This document shows, in pieces, positions 35,242-45,713 of a stretch of DNA of 64,000 nucleotides. The notes beneath the pieces are model-generated. The model saw only the letters and a program-made list of their open reading frames with translations. It did not search any database and was not told the DNA's origin. Numbering within the stretch: the stretch's first letter is position 1; each line of letters starts with the position of its first letter. The stretch lies in contig CAVRED010000009.1 of assembly GCA_963719975.1 (NCBI GenBank), positions 1-64,000 on the forward strand, read 5' to 3'. The position numbers and the translations under genes are program-made. The DNA is from Poindextera sp963719975. GTDB lineage: Bacteria > Pseudomonadota > Alphaproteobacteria > Caulobacterales > Caulobacteraceae.

Positions 35242-36566
35242 TTAAAGGTTGTCGCGCAGCCAGGCCGCGGCGCGGACAAGCGCCGGCGCGTGGGGGTCGA
35301 CGGGACGCTGCTTCGCCCGCCCGCCGGTCAGCGAACGCAGGGTCACCGCTTCGCGCGGGCCGAACGCGGCGCGCTGCAGCACGCCGGCCGCGGCGCAGAA
35401 CGCAGGGCCCGAGGCGGCGTCCGCCAGGTGCGGCACGCGGCGGGGGCGGCCGAGCCGGACCGGTCGGTCGAACACCCTGACCGCCACCTCGCGCACGCCG
35501 GCGAGCTGGCTCGCACCTCCGGTCAGCACGACGCCGGCGCTGGCCTCAACGGGGCGCCCGCCGTCCGCAGCCGCTCGCGCAGCAGTTCCAGGGTCTCCTC
35601 GACCCGCGGCGCGATGATGCCCTTGAGCAGCGAGCGGGGCGCGATCACGGGACCCGCGCCTGGATCGTCGCCGCGCGGCGGCGCCTCGATCATCTCGCGG
35701 TCCTCGTTCGCCGAGGCGATGGCCGAGCCATGCAGCGTCTTGATCCGCTCCGCCCCGGAAATTGAGGTGGAAAGTCCGCGCGCGATGTCAGCGGTCACGT
35801 GTCCGCCGCCCACCGCCAAGCTGTCGACGTGCACCAGCGAGCCGCCGGCGAACACCGCGACCGAGGTCGAGCCGCCGCCCATGTCGATGCAGACGCAGCC
35901 CAGGTCCATCTCGTCGTCCTCGAGCGCGGCGAGCGCCGAGGCGAACGGAGCGGCGACCACGCCGCGGAACTCCAGGTGCGCGCGCTCGATGCAGAAGCTC
36001 AGCATCTGGAACATCGCCTCGCTCATCGAGACGACCATGAGGTCGAGGCGGAGCACTTTGCCCATCATCGAGCGCGGGTCGCGTACACCGCGCTGGGCGT
36101 CAACCGACCAGGCGATGGGCAAGAGATGGATCGGCCGGCGGCCGGGCATCTTGACCTGGTTGAGCGCGGCCGAGATGGCGCGGCTGAGGTCGACGTCCCC
36201 GATCGGGCGGGCGGCGAGAGCCACCTCCGAGGCGAGGCGGTGGCTGGCCAGCTGCCCGCCGGAGGTGGTCACGGCGACGCCCTGCACGCTGACGCCGGCG
36301 ACCGCTTCCGCCCGCTCGACCGCCTGGGCGACTGCATCGGTGGCCTCGTCCATGTTCACGATCGATCCGCCGCGCACGCCGCGCGACTGCACGTAGCCGA
36401 CGCCGGCCGTCTGCAGGGTCCGCATCTCACGGTTCACCCCGCCCGGCTTCATGATGAAGCAGCTGACCTTGGTCGCGCCGAGATCCAGCGCCGCCACGAC
36501 CGGGGCGCGCCCGGCCAGCGCTTTCAGGCCCTCCCTGGCCTCGCGCCGATCCTCAAGCTTGGACAT
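35242..36566 (-). CDS. ftsA: cell division protein FtsA (one frame change)
   Basis: Actin-fold ATPase that tethers FtsZ to the membrane. The phosphate-1 motif VVAALDLGATKVSCFI is near residue 25, VGYVQSRGVRGGSIVNMDEA is the typical early block, the connect region ICMGGGSTSVAVF-like CIDMGGGSTSVAVFAGG marks phosphate 2, and VVLTGGASQLAGV marks the adenosine motif. The frame changes near 35540, just before VEASAGVVLTGG. About 441 residues in total. Sits between ftsQ and ftsZ as in the ancestral dcw order. Confidence 0.95.
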
Positions 36567-36595
36567 CTTGCAAGCTCCTCAAGACATATCCCCCC

Positions 36596-37510
36596 TCACG
36601 CCCCGGTGGTCACGGGCTGGGGCGTCGCCGGCGCGTCGCTGGGCCGCACGGTCACCATGTCCGGGTCGCGCAGATCGATGCGCGCGAAGCCGAGATCGAG
36701 GATGCGCGATTGCGCGTCGAGGCCGTCGAGACGTGAGAGCGCCTGCGCTTCGCCGGCGGCGGGCAGCTCGATCAGCGCCCCTTCCCGGGTGCGGAGGTCC
36801 CAGCGGCGATCGTCGACACGAACGACGGCGTCGAGTTTGCTCATCAACCGTGGCCGGCTGGTGAGCAGGGGCAGGATGCCGGGCGCCGCCTGGTCGGCCC
36901 CCTCGCCCACCACCAGGGGCAGGTCGCCGAACTGCGCGGGGTCGGCTTCCGGGATGGCGCGGCCGGTCGAGTCGATGACGAGGGTGCGGCCCGCGTGCTG
37001 CCAGACCGCCATGGTCTGCCGCTCGGTGATGGCGATGACGATGGTGTCGGGCAACAGGCGCACGACCTTGGCGCTCTTCACCCAGCCGACGCGCTCCACG
37101 CGCGCTCGTACTGCGGCGAGGTCGAGGTGCAGGATCGGCTCGCCCTTGTTGAGGGCGGCCGCCTTCAGGACGTCAGCCGCGGCGGCGGGCGTCGCGCCCT
37201 GCACGGTCACGTCGCCGACCTTGAAGCCCAAGTCGATGAAGGCGCGATCGACGCCGGCGATCGTCTGCACGCGCGCGCGCTCCACGCGCGGGTCGCTGGC
37301 CAGCATGGCGACGATGCCAAGCACGCCGACGAGGACGGCGAGGCTGAGCGCGGTGAGCGGCATCAGGCCGAGGCTTCGGGCCGCGGCGAGTTTGGCGGGG
37401 GCGTAAGGCCTGGCAGGCGGCTTGGCGCGAGCGCGGCGGCTCGGCTTCGGCTTGGCCTTCGCCCGGGCGGTCGCGCGGCTAGGGACCCCTCCTCGCACCG
37501 CCGCGGCCAT
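36596..37510 (-). CDS. ftsQ: cell division protein FtsQ
   Basis: Divisome scaffold, bitopic. Intact, 304 residues. A basic cytoplasmic tail (RATARAKAKPKPSRRARAK), one membrane helix (PLTALSLAVLVGVLGIVAML), then the POTRA domain with DLGFKVGDVTVQGATPAAAADVLKAA and SAKVVRLLPDTIVIAITERQTMAVWQ, then the FtsQ/DivIB beta domain. Its start overlaps the ddl end by 32 bases, so the genes are coupled. Confidence 0.95.
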   Translation of the reverse strand: MAAAVRGGVPSRATARAKAKPKPSRRARAKPPARPYAPAKLAAARSLGLMPLTALSLAVLVGVLGIVAMLASDPRVERARVQTIAGVDRAFIDLGFKVGDVTVQGATPAAAADVLKAAALNKGEPILHLDLAAVRARVERVGWVKSAKVVRLLPDTIVIAITERQTMAVWQHAGRTLVIDSTGRAIPEADPAQFGDLPLVVGEGADQAAPGILPLLTSRPRLMSKLDAVVRVDDRRWDLRTREGALIELPAAGEAQALSRLDGLDAQSRILDLGFARIDLRDPDMVTVRPSDAPATPQPVTTGA

Positions 37511-38423
37511 AGGCGTCCTCCACGATCCAGCCCACCAACTCGTCGAACGCCACGCCTCGGTGCGCCGCCTGCTCGGGAACGAGCGAAGTGGGCGTCATGC
37601 CGGGCTGGGTGTTGACCTCCAACAGGACCAGAATGTCGTTAATGTCGTCATAACGAAGATCGGCCCGCGTAACGCCTCGGCAACCAAGCGCCGCGTGCGC
37701 GAGCTCGGCCATCCGCATGGCGCGATCCCTTACCGCTTCGGGGATTCTGGCTGGCACCACGTGGGCCGAGCCGTCCTCGCCGTACTTCGCCTCATAGTCG
37801 TAGAAGCCGGTGCGCGGGATGATTTCGGTCACGGTCAGCGCCTTGCCGTCCATGACCGCAACGGCCAACTCGAAGCCGCGCACATAGGGCTCGATCAGGA
37901 CCTCCTCGCCATAGGTCCAGCTGGGCGCCAGGAGCTCTGTGGGCGGCGAATTGGCCCCCTCGAACACCAGGAAGACGCCAACCGATGACCCCTGGGCGTT
38001 CGGCTTGACCACATAGGGCGGCGGCATCGCATGCGCCCGCCCCGCCTCGCGCCGGTCGAACAGACCGCCACCCGGCACAGCGACGCCAGCTGCCGCCATC
38101 ACGGCTTTGGCTTTCACCTTGTCCATGGCCAGCGCCGAGGCGAGTACGCCGCAGTGGGTGTAAGGCAGCGCCAGCGTCTCGAGCACGCCCTGCACGCAGC
38201 CGTCCTCGCCCCACTCGCCGTGCAACGCGTTGAACACGACGTCGGGCTTCAGGCCCGTCAGGACCTGGGCAAGGTCGCGGCCGGCATCGACGCGGCTCAC
38301 CCTCGCGCCCAACCGCTCCAGCGCCTCCGCGCAGGCCGCGCCAGACACCAGCGACACCTCTCGCTCCGACGAGAGGCCGCCCAACAGGACGGCGACGTGG
38401 CTGCCTTCGAGGCGCGCGGGCAT
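37479..38423 (-). CDS. ddl: D-alanine--D-alanine ligase
   Basis: Makes D-Ala-D-Ala for the peptidoglycan stem. Intact, 314 residues from MPARLEGSHVAVLLGGLSSEREVSL. ATP-grasp landmarks: NALHGEWGEDGCVQG, KVKAKAVMAAAGV, YVVKPNAQGSSVGV, and the metal-binding end ILVLLEVNTQPGMTPTSLVPEQA. Catalytic Glu is in SSERE. The upstream in-frame extension to 38657 antisense to the next gene is not supported. Overlaps ftsQ. Confidence 0.96.
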   Translation of the reverse strand: MPARLEGSHVAVLLGGLSSEREVSLVSGAACAEALERLGARVSRVDAGRDLAQVLTGLKPDVVFNALHGEWGEDGCVQGVLETLALPYTHCGVLASALAMDKVKAKAVMAAAGVAVPGGGLFDRREAGRAHAMPPPYVVKPNAQGSSVGVFLVFEGANSPPTELLAPSWTYGEEVLIEPYVRGFELAVAVMDGKALTVTEIIPRTGFYDYEAKYGEDGSAHVVPARIPEAVRDRAMRMAELAHAALGCRGVTRADLRYDDINDILVLLEVNTQPGMTPTSLVPEQAAHRGVAFDELVGWIVEDAYGRGGARRGP

Positions 38424-38516
38424 GGCGGAAATCCGAATCTCTCGAGGGCCGCGGAAAGCTGCTGTTAAGCCCGATCGCCTAACAGGGAAAGCGCGCCAGA
38501 ATGGGGCCTCGCTCGC

Positions 38517-38822
38517 ATGTCTTCGTTCCAGATCGTCAACGGCTATGTCTGCTTCAACTGCAGCGACGTGGCTCTCGCGCAGAAGGACGTCAATCCGGCC
38601 CACCCGCCGAACAGCCCCGATGCGTCCAGCCAGAGCAACGGCGCGGGCGCGGCGCAAGGCTCAAGCAACACCCAGAGCACGCCGGCGGTCACCTTTGGCG
38701 GAAGCCTCAGCCAATCGCAGGGCGCCGCGGCCGTTCAGCCGACAAACGCCTCGGGTGACACGGCCACCACCTCCCAGCCGCCGCCCAACCAAAGCGGCTC
38801 GCAGCTGAGCGTCTACGCCTAG
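38517..38822 (+). CDS. small Ser/Gln/Asn-rich hypothetical protein
   Basis: A 101-aa protein on the opposite strand to its neighbours, between ddl (divergent) and the P450 gene (convergent). It starts MSSFQIVNGYVCFNCSDVALAQKDVNPAHPPN, with a CFNC motif that could bind metal, and then becomes a low-complexity Ser/Gln/Ala/Asn region ending QLSVYA. No signal peptide and no named family. The order CxxC then disordered tail suggests a small regulatory or surface protein, but this is only descriptive. Confidence 0.55.
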   Translation: MSSFQIVNGYVCFNCSDVALAQKDVNPAHPPNSPDASSQSNGAGAAQGSSNTQSTPAVTFGGSLSQSQGAAAVQPTNASGDTATTSQPPPNQSGSQLSVYA

Positions 38823-38841
38823 GCGAACGGCGGCTCGCCGC

Positions 38842-40234
38842 TCAGGACGGGCGGCGCTCGAGAATCATCTTCATCCCGTTCAGGGGGCGCAGCGTGATCC
38901 GCGCCTGCAGGCGAATGTCCTGGCCGGATGCGAGCTTCGGATTGAACCGTTGGGCGAGCGTGGCCAGGATCAGCGTCGCCTCGGTTGTGGCCAGCGCAGC
39001 GCCGATGCAGATGCGCGGGCCGCCGCCGAACGGCATGTAGGCGAACCGCGGCCTCGACACCGCCTTTTCCGGCGCGAACCGCTCTGGGTCGAACCGCTCG
39101 GGGTTGTCCCAGAGCTTGCGGTGGCGGTGCATCACCCAGGGCGCGACGCCGACCTGCGTCCCCGCCTTCACCTTCACGCCGCAGATCACGTCGTCCTTGA
39201 GCGCGATGCGGGTCGAGATGCCCGGCGCCGGCGGGTAGAGCCGCATGGCCTCGTCGATCACCATGCGCGCGTAGACGAGCTTGGGCAGGTCGTCGGCTGT
39301 GGGGGCTCGGTCGCCGAGCACCGTATCCAGTTCGGCATGCAGCTTGTCGGCGACTTGCGGATGCTGTGACAGCAGGTACCAGACCCATGTCATGGTGACG
39401 GCCGTGGTCTCGTGGCCCGCCATGAAGATGGTCAGGACCTCGTCGCGCACCTCGGTGGCGTTCATGCCGGCGCCGTTGTCCGGATCCTTGGCCGCGATCA
39501 GGCGGGTGAGGAGGTCCTTGGGCGCGCTCTCGATGGTCTTCTCGCGTTGCGCGATGAGGCGGTAGATCGCCGCGTCCATCGTGCTGAAATCGGCGTGGAT
39601 CTCGTCCTCTTTGCGCTTCATGCGCATTGGCCCGATGATCGGCAGCACGTCGAGGATCGAGAAGTTGAGGGCGGTCTGGGTGCGCTCGAGCGCGCTGCCG
39701 GTCACGTCGATCAGCTCGTCGGCGTCGGAGGAGAACATCGTCTTGCAGATGATCTGCAGGGTCAGCGCCGTCATCTCCTCGGAGATGTCGATCTCGGCCC
39801 CCTCGCCCAGCTGTTCCCAGTGTTTGCGGAAGGTCTCGGAAGTCTCCGCCATCGCCGGCGCGTACGACTGGACGCTGCGCGGGTCGAAGGCCGGCGCCAT
39901 GACCTTGCGGTGGGTGCGCCATTTTTCGCCGTCGGTCGAAAGCAGCCCTTCGCCGAACATGGCCGAGAAGAAGCGCTTCTCCATGTCGGTCTTCGGGTAG
40001 TTGGCGACGTTGTCGAGCAGCACGTGGCGCACCCCCTCGGGGTCGCTCGACGAAGACGCCGCCGCCGAGCACGGACTTCGAGACATAGACCGGCTGCTCG
40101 TAGACGACCGCGGGCAGGGTCTCCCACTGGTTGGGCGGCTGCTTCTTGAACAGGGCCCAGAACGGGGCCGGCTTCTCCGGCGGCGGCGCGGTCCCTGCCA
40201 GGAACGGTTGTTCGGCGATATCGGCGACGCTCAT
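38842..40234 (-). CDS. cytochrome P450 (one frame change)
   Basis: Soluble haem-thiolate monooxygenase, about 464 residues. N-terminal MSVADIAEQPFLAGTAPPPEK runs to a frame change near 40055. Then the I-helix oxygen-binding motif AGHETTAV, the K-helix EAMRLYPPAPG (ExxR), the PERFDPERF segment, and the haem-binding loop FGGGPRICIG with the Cys ligand are all present. The length and motifs resemble the CYP102/CYP4-like long-chain class rather than small bacterial camphor-type P450s, but substrate is open. Located between ddl and murB, where it is not part of the classic dcw cluster. Confidence 0.88.
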
Positions 40235-40311
40235 TGATCTCTGCAGCCCTGAGGAGTTCTTCGGTGGCGGAAGCTAACCGAAAGGGCGCCGGACCCCTCG
40301 TTAATTCGGGT

Positions 40312-41222
40312 TCAGGTTGCAGGGCGGCCGATGCGTTTGATCTCCCACTCCAGCCCGACGCCGAGCTTGGCCCGGACGTCGGCGCGGACGGCTTCGCCCA
40401 GCCCCTCGAGGTCGGCGGCGGTCGCCTCGCCGCTGTTGATCAGGAAGTTGGCGTGCTGTTCGGAGAACCGCGCTGCGCCATAGGGCTTACCGCGCCAGCC
40501 CGCCGCATCGACCAGCCGCCAGGCGCTGTCGCCCTCCGGGTTCTTGAATGTCGATCCGCCCGTCTTCTCCCGGATGGGCTGGGTGGACTCCCGCCTGGCG
40601 GTGATCTCGTCCATACGGGCCTGCGATCGCGACGGGTTCGTCAGGGCGACCCGAAAACAGCGCGCCGGTGAAGACGAGCGGCCGTTCGGCCGCCGTCCTC
40701 GACTTGCGGTAGACGAAGTCCATCTCGGCGTTCGAGAGAACGATGCGCTCGCCCGTCCGGGTCGACAGCATAGGCCTCGACCAGGACGTCCTTGGTCTCC
40801 GCTCCATAGCAGCCCGCGTTCATGACGCAGGCGCCGCCGACAGTCCCCGGCACGCCGCGGAAGAACTCCAGCCCGGCGACGCCGGCTCTGGCCGCCTCGC
40901 GCGCCAGGCTGGCGTCGAGCGCCGCCGCGCCGGCGAAGATACGGCCATCGCCTTTCGCCTCGATGCCGGCGAACGGGCGGCCAAGGCGAATGACCACGCC
41001 GTCGACGCCGCCGTCGCGCACCAAGAGGTTCGACCCCACGCCGATGGCGGTGACGGGGACAGTCGCGTCCAGCCCGCGCAGGAAGGCGGCGAGATCCTCC
41101 TCGTCTTCGGGAAGGAAGAGGACGTCGGCCGGCCCGCCGACGCGCAGCCATGTGAGTGGCGCGAGCGGCTCGTCGAACAGGAGCTTGCCGCGCGCGGGCG
41201 GCAGCCGGTCGCGCCAGCTCAT
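40312..41222 (-). CDS. murB: UDP-N-acetylenolpyruvoylglucosamine reductase (two frame changes)
   Basis: FAD enzyme making UDP-MurNAc. MSWRDRLPPARGKLLFDEPLAPLTWLRVGGPADVLFLP begins the FAD domain; AIGVGSNLLVRDGGVDGVVIRL and GLEFFRGVPGTVGGACVMNAGCYGAE are conserved. After frame changes near 40760 and 40655 come NPSRSQARMDEI and GGSTFKNPEGDSAWRLVDAAGWRG, containing the catalytic Ser, then EQHANFLIN (catalytic Glu region). About 303 residues. Overlaps murC stop by four bases. Confidence 0.93.
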
Positions 41223-42634
41223 GGCGCAGGCAGAGCCTCGAGCCCGGCCGGCAGCGCCTGCGCCCAGGCCGTGATGTCGCCGGCGCCGAGGCAGACGACC
41301 AGGTCGCCGGCCTTGGCCTCCTCCGCCACAACCGCGGCGAGCTCGTCGGGGCCGGCGAGCGCGACGACGCGGCGGTGGCCCCAGCGGCGCAGGCCCTCGA
41401 CCAGGGCATCGCGCGATGCGCCTTCGAGAGGCGCCTCGCCGGCCGGATAAACGTCGGCCACGATCACCACGTCGGCGTCGTTGAAGCAGGCGCAGAACTC
41501 TTCGAACAGTCCGGCCAGCCGCGAGTAGCGATGCGGCTGCACGACGGCGATCACCCGCCCGTTGGTGACCCCTCGGGCGGCCTTGAGCGCGGCCGCGATC
41601 TCGACCGGATGGTGGCCGTAGTCGTCGATGACGCGGACGCCGCGCGCCTCGCCGGTGGGGGTGAAGCGTCGCCTGACACCGGCGAAGCCGGCCAGGCCGC
41701 TACGGATAGCCTCCTCGCCGACGCCGAGCTCACGGGCCACGGCGATAGCGGCCAGGGCGTTGGTCACATTGTGCTCGCCGGCCATCGGCAGCGTGAGGTC
41801 CGCAAGCGTTGTCGGCTCCCCGTTCAGCGGCGTGACGACCACATCGAAGGTCGAACCCGCCGCGCCGCCGGCGAGGTTGACCGCCCTCACCTCGGCCTGC
41901 GGATTGAGGCCGTAGCTCACCAGCCGACGGTTCTCGATCCGGGCCGCCATCGCCTGCACCTCGGGATGGTCGGTGCAGAGCACGGCGCAACCGTAGAAGG
42001 GGATGTTCTCGACGAAGTCCTGAAACGCCCGCTTGACCGCGTCGAACTCGCCGTAGTGGTCGAGGTGCTCAGGGTCGATGTTGGTGACGACGGCAATGGT
42101 CGACTTGAGCCTGAGGAAGCTGCCGTCGCTCTCGTCCGCCTCGACGACCATCCACTCGCCTTCGCCTACCTTGGCGTTGGCCCCATAGGCGTTGACGATG
42201 CCGCCGTTGACGACGGTCGGATCCAGGCCGCCGGCGTCAAGCAGGGCGGCAACCAGCGAGGTCGTTGTGGTCTTGCCGTGCGTTCCGCTGACCGCGACCG
42301 AATGCTGCAGCCGCATCAGCTCGGCCAGCATCTCGGCGCGCCGCACCAGGGGGACCCGCCGCTCCCGCGCCGCGACGATCTCAGGGTTGTCGGACTTGAT
42401 CGCGGTGGAGAAGACTACGGCCGAAGCGCCGTCCAGATGCGCCGCGTCGTGGCCAATGAAGATCTTCGCCCCCAGCGCCTCGAGCCGCTCGGTGTTGGCG
42501 GAGGCGCGCGCGTCCGAGCCCTGCACGACGTAGCCGATGCGCAGCATGATCTCGGCGATGCCGCTCATGCCGATGCCGCCGATGCCCACGAAGTGGACGG
42601 GTCCGAGATCGAACGGGACCGGGCGGGGATGCAT
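41219..42634 (-). CDS. murC: UDP-N-acetylmuramate--L-alanine ligase
   Basis: First of the Mur amino-acid ligases. Intact, 471 residues. UDP-binding HFVGIGGIGMSGIAEI, the P-loop SGTHGKTTTTSLVA near residue 115, the Mg-binding EADESDGSF, the NIDPEHLDHYG motif, the nucleotide-binding GEHNVTNALAA, and the C-terminal RVIDDYGHHPVEI. First gene of the murC-murB unit on the minus strand. Upstream lies an unrelated glycosyltransferase gene rather than murG. Confidence 0.97.
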   Translation of the reverse strand: MHPRPVPFDLGPVHFVGIGGIGMSGIAEIMLRIGYVVQGSDARASANTERLEALGAKIFIGHDAAHLDGASAVVFSTAIKSDNPEIVAARERRVPLVRRAEMLAELMRLQHSVAVSGTHGKTTTTSLVAALLDAGGLDPTVVNGGIVNAYGANAKVGEGEWMVVEADESDGSFLRLKSTIAVVTNIDPEHLDHYGEFDAVKRAFQDFVENIPFYGCAVLCTDHPEVQAMAARIENRRLVSYGLNPQAEVRAVNLAGGAAGSTFDVVVTPLNGEPTTLADLTLPMAGEHNVTNALAAIAVARELGVGEEAIRSGLAGFAGVRRRFTPTGEARGVRVIDDYGHHPVEIAAALKAARGVTNGRVIAVVQPHRYSRLAGLFEEFCACFNDADVVIVADVYPAGEAPLEGASRDALVEGLRRWGHRRVVALAGPDELAAVVAEEAKAGDLVVCLGAGDITAWAQALPAGLEALPAP

Positions 42635-42693
42635 CGGATCCTGACTAGACGATTTAGGCGGGTGCGCGCGACAGCCGCGCTCGCGCCGCGCGG

Positions 42694-44590
42694 CTAGAGA
42701 CCGAGCAGGCCGTAGACCGCTTCGCAGAACTTGGTCTCGTCGCCGGCGAAGAAGCGCGCCTCGAGATCGACCCGCTTGGCGGCCCGCCGGCAGCGCGCGA
42801 GCCAGGCCTTGTCGTTGATCAGCCGCGCGGCCGCGGCGACGTACTCGTCTACGGTCTCGGCCATCAGGTCTTCCGGCAGTCCGAGGCGGCGGAAGATGGC
42901 CAGATCGGCGTGCGAATGCGCCTCGGGCCCGTCGAGGCAGACGCCCGGCAGGCCGAGCGAGACCGCATCGACGATGCTGTTCATGTTCCCGTACGGGAAA
43001 GGGCAGAGGAAGAAGGCGCAGGCCAGGAGCCGCTGCAGGTAGACGTCATGCGGGACTTCGAGGTGCACGACGGCGTTCGGCAGCTGACGCTTGATCTCAC
43101 GCTCGAGGTAGAAATAGGCGATCCCTCGCGCCCCCAGCGGGAAGAAGTGGAACTCGATCGGCCGCTTGGCCTCCTTGGCGATGCGCGCGAGCGCCGCGAG
43201 CAGGAAGGCGTTGATCTTCATGACCGAGGCGGGGATGGCGATCTTGAGCACCTCGCCCTGGGTCGGGTCCTCGGCCGCCGCCAGAGCGGCGTCGACCGCA
43301 GGGTCGATGTCCCGCGGCGTGTAGGGGAAGGCGTCCGGCGGCAGGAGCAGGAGCTTTTCCGAGTAGCAGGTCTTCGACTTCACGAAGTCCTCGGGCAGCA
43401 CCATGTAGTCGATCTCGGGGCTCATGGTTGTCGCCGTGTGTCCGTAGGAGACGCACTGCACCGGCGCCAGCCGGAGCGACGCCAGCGCGATCGCGGTGAT
43501 CGTCAGGCCGACGCCGAGGTGGAAGACGATCTCGGGCTCGCGCTCGAGGATGGCCTCGCTGACCGTCTTGGTCACCGTCATCAGGTCCGCCATCGGGAAG
43601 CGGATGATGTCGTCGAAACAGCTGAGGACCTCGGGCTCCTTCGGGTCGCCGTGCAGGACGCCGATGACTTCGAACCGTTCGCGCAACGACCGCACCGCCC
43701 GCGAGTGGGTGCGGTAGATGGCGTGGCCGAGCGAATAGTGCTCGGTGACGATGATGATGCGCGGCTTCTTGCGCTTGGCCGGGCGCTTGCCGTCCTCAAG
43801 GTCGCGGCAGCCGGCGGCGAGGCACGCGCGGCGCATCTGCGCCATCAGATCGGCCTTCAGCTTGTGCTTGTCGGCGTCCATCGCATAGCTGGAGTGGCAG
43901 TAGGGTTCCGTCAGCTTCTGGATGAGCACGGTGCCCAGTTGGACGTCTTCGAACTTGTCCGGCAGCCACTTCAGCATGCGCTCGCGGAAGGCGGTGGCGC
44001 GGGGCGTCACGCAGATCCGGGCCGAGAGGTAGGCGATCAGGGCCACGACGGTCGCCGGGCGGTTCACGGCCATGCTCTCTTCGAAGTTGATGTCCATGAT
44101 CGACGAGGAGGGCATGAACAGCAGCAGGAAGGCGCCGAGGTTCGTCGCGTTGAGCCGCCACTGCCCGCCGGCGCCGCCGCCGAAGTGGGCGGCCAGGTGG
44201 TCGGTCGTCTGGAAGCCGCTGATGGCGAAGATGTTGTCGATCCACCGGTGCTGGGCGAACAGGATCTCAGTCGCCATCGGCGAGATGGCGTGTCCGCCGT
44301 TCACGATCAGGTCGCTGAATCCGGCGGCGAACCGGGTGGCGAACCGCTGGTAGTAGTCCTTGAGCTCGATGCCCGGCGGCACGCCGCCGACGTCGAAGTT
44401 CTCGATCGCCCCCATCGTGCGGTCGATCGAATCCAGCATGGCGAGGGCGATGCAGATGGCGGTGGCGTAGTCGCGGCGCGCGATCGCCAGCTCGAACTCG
44501 ATGAGCGACGGCCGGACCTGCTGGGGCGCCGGCGCGGCGATGGGGGCAGGCGACCGGGGAGAGCGAACCGGCCATGTTGTCGAGCGCCAC
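42694..44590 (-). CDS. HMW1C-like GT41 glycosyltransferase (one frame change)
   Basis: About 631 residues. The C-terminal half carries GT41 hallmarks close to the cytoplasmic N-glucosyltransferases HMW1C/NGT: VSYGHTATTMSPEIDYMVLPEDFV (UDP-sugar loop) and PFPYGNMNSIVDAVSLGLPGVC with EAHSHADLAIFRRLGLPEDL and a late VDEYVAAAARLI. The N-terminal half is the alpha-helical HMW1C-type domain, without TPRs. GTG at 44590 with AAGAGG six bases upstream is preferred; the frame changes near 44545, before QQVRPSLIEFELAIARRDYATA. Likely adds hexose to Asn or Ser/Thr of an unknown protein; no adhesin gene is adjacent. Confidence 0.8.
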
Positions 44591-44656
44591 GGGCGGCCTC
44601 TTGAAAGTTGCGGCCGGGCCTTTTGGCACAGGCGGGGGCGATAGCCTAGGCCGGGT

Positions 44657-45150
44657 CTACCTCAGGCGCTGCGCCAGCTCTGCGACGGCCCGATCCACGA
44701 GCGGGTCGGTCGTGAGCGTCTTGAGCCGCTCGGCCATCACCGCCTCGGCAAGGGCCGCGGCGGCGTCGGCGGCGGCGGCCTTGACGTCCTGCGCGGCCTT
44801 GGCCTCCGCGTTGGCGATCTGCCGCTCGGCCATCGCGCGCCGCCGCTCGATCTGGTCCTCGAGCCTGGCCTGGGCTTCCGCGCGCAGTCCGCGTCGCATC
44901 GACCTCGGCGTTGGCGATGATCTCGGCGGCGGCCTTCTCGGCCGTTTCGCGGTCAACCTTGATCCGGGCGAGCAGGGCTTGCGGCTTCCTGCCTGAGGCG
45001 AAGCGCCTCGTCGAGTTCGGCCCTGACCTTCGCGCCACGCTCGTCGAGCGCTCTCAGCGCCATGCCGGGAACCTTGGCGTAGATCAGGATGCCCACCAGA
45101 ACCAGCAGGCCGACGGCGATCCAGAACTCCGCGTCCGTGAGCAGGCTCAT
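44657..45150 (-). CDS. atpF: ATP synthase F0 subunit b (frame changes)
   Basis: Peripheral stalk subunit. MSLLTDAEFWIAVGLLVLVGILIYAKVPGMALRALDERG is the membrane anchor and its boundary; the rest is a long Ala/Arg/Glu helix (RETAEKAAAEIIANAEVDA, EAQARLEDQIERRRAMAERQIANAEAKAAQDV). Frame changes near 44985 and 44900. About 164 residues. Its ATG overlaps the TGA of the b' gene, the last step of the atpI-B-E-F'-F operon. Confidence 0.9.
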
Positions 45151-45701
45151 GCGACTCGCCAACGCGGATCTGAGCGGCGCGCAGCTGGCCGACGGTCGGT
45201 ACGGCGCCGGTGAGCCGTTCAAGCATCGCCGAGGCGGCCTGCATTGCGATCTCGCGCACGTGGGCCATCGCTTCCTCGCGCGCGCCTGCGATGCGCAGCT
45301 CCGCTCGTGACAGCGTCTCAGCGAGCCTTGCCTGCTCGCGCGCATCCTCGGCGGCCGCAGCTTCCTGCGCTCGCGCCTTGGCGTCCAGCGCCAGCCGGTG
45401 GGCGCGCGCCCTGGCCTCGGCCATCTCGTCGGCGGCGGTCTGCGCCTCCGCGTCGGCCCGCTCCTTCAGCCGGCGCGCATCCCCGATGTCGCCGGCGATA
45501 CGGTCCTCACGGTCGGCGATCGTATTGCCGATGCGAGGCACGAAGACGCGCGTGAAAAGCACGAACATGACCACGAAGATGAAGAGCAGCCAGGCAGCCT
45601 GCCCCGGCCACTGGGCCATGTCGAACTGCGGCAGGCCGCTCGCGCTCGAGTTGCGCGGGCGCGGTCGAAGCTTGTGTCGCGGGCGTCGGCGAGGTGGGCA
45701 T
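45147..45701 (-). CDS. atpF': ATP synthase F0 subunit b' (frame changes)
   Basis: Second peripheral-stalk subunit, found as a separate gene in photosynthetic bacteria and alphaproteobacteria. MPTSPTPATQASTAPA, then (after a frame change) LPQFDMAQWPGQAAWLLFIFVVMFVLFTRVFVPRIGNTIADREDRI with its single membrane helix, then a long coiled coil. A second frame change near 45185 leads to SDPRWRVA and the TGA that overlaps atpF. About 184 residues. Gene symbol atpF' (atpG in some annotations). Confidence 0.88.
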
Positions 45702-45713
45702 GGAAGAGGTTCG

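Noticed and set aside
38424..38516. CtrA site between ddl and the small gene (TTAAGCCCG region)
   Set aside because: CTGTTA and TAACAG form a 6-bp inverted pair but the spacing does not fit TTAA-N7-TTAA.
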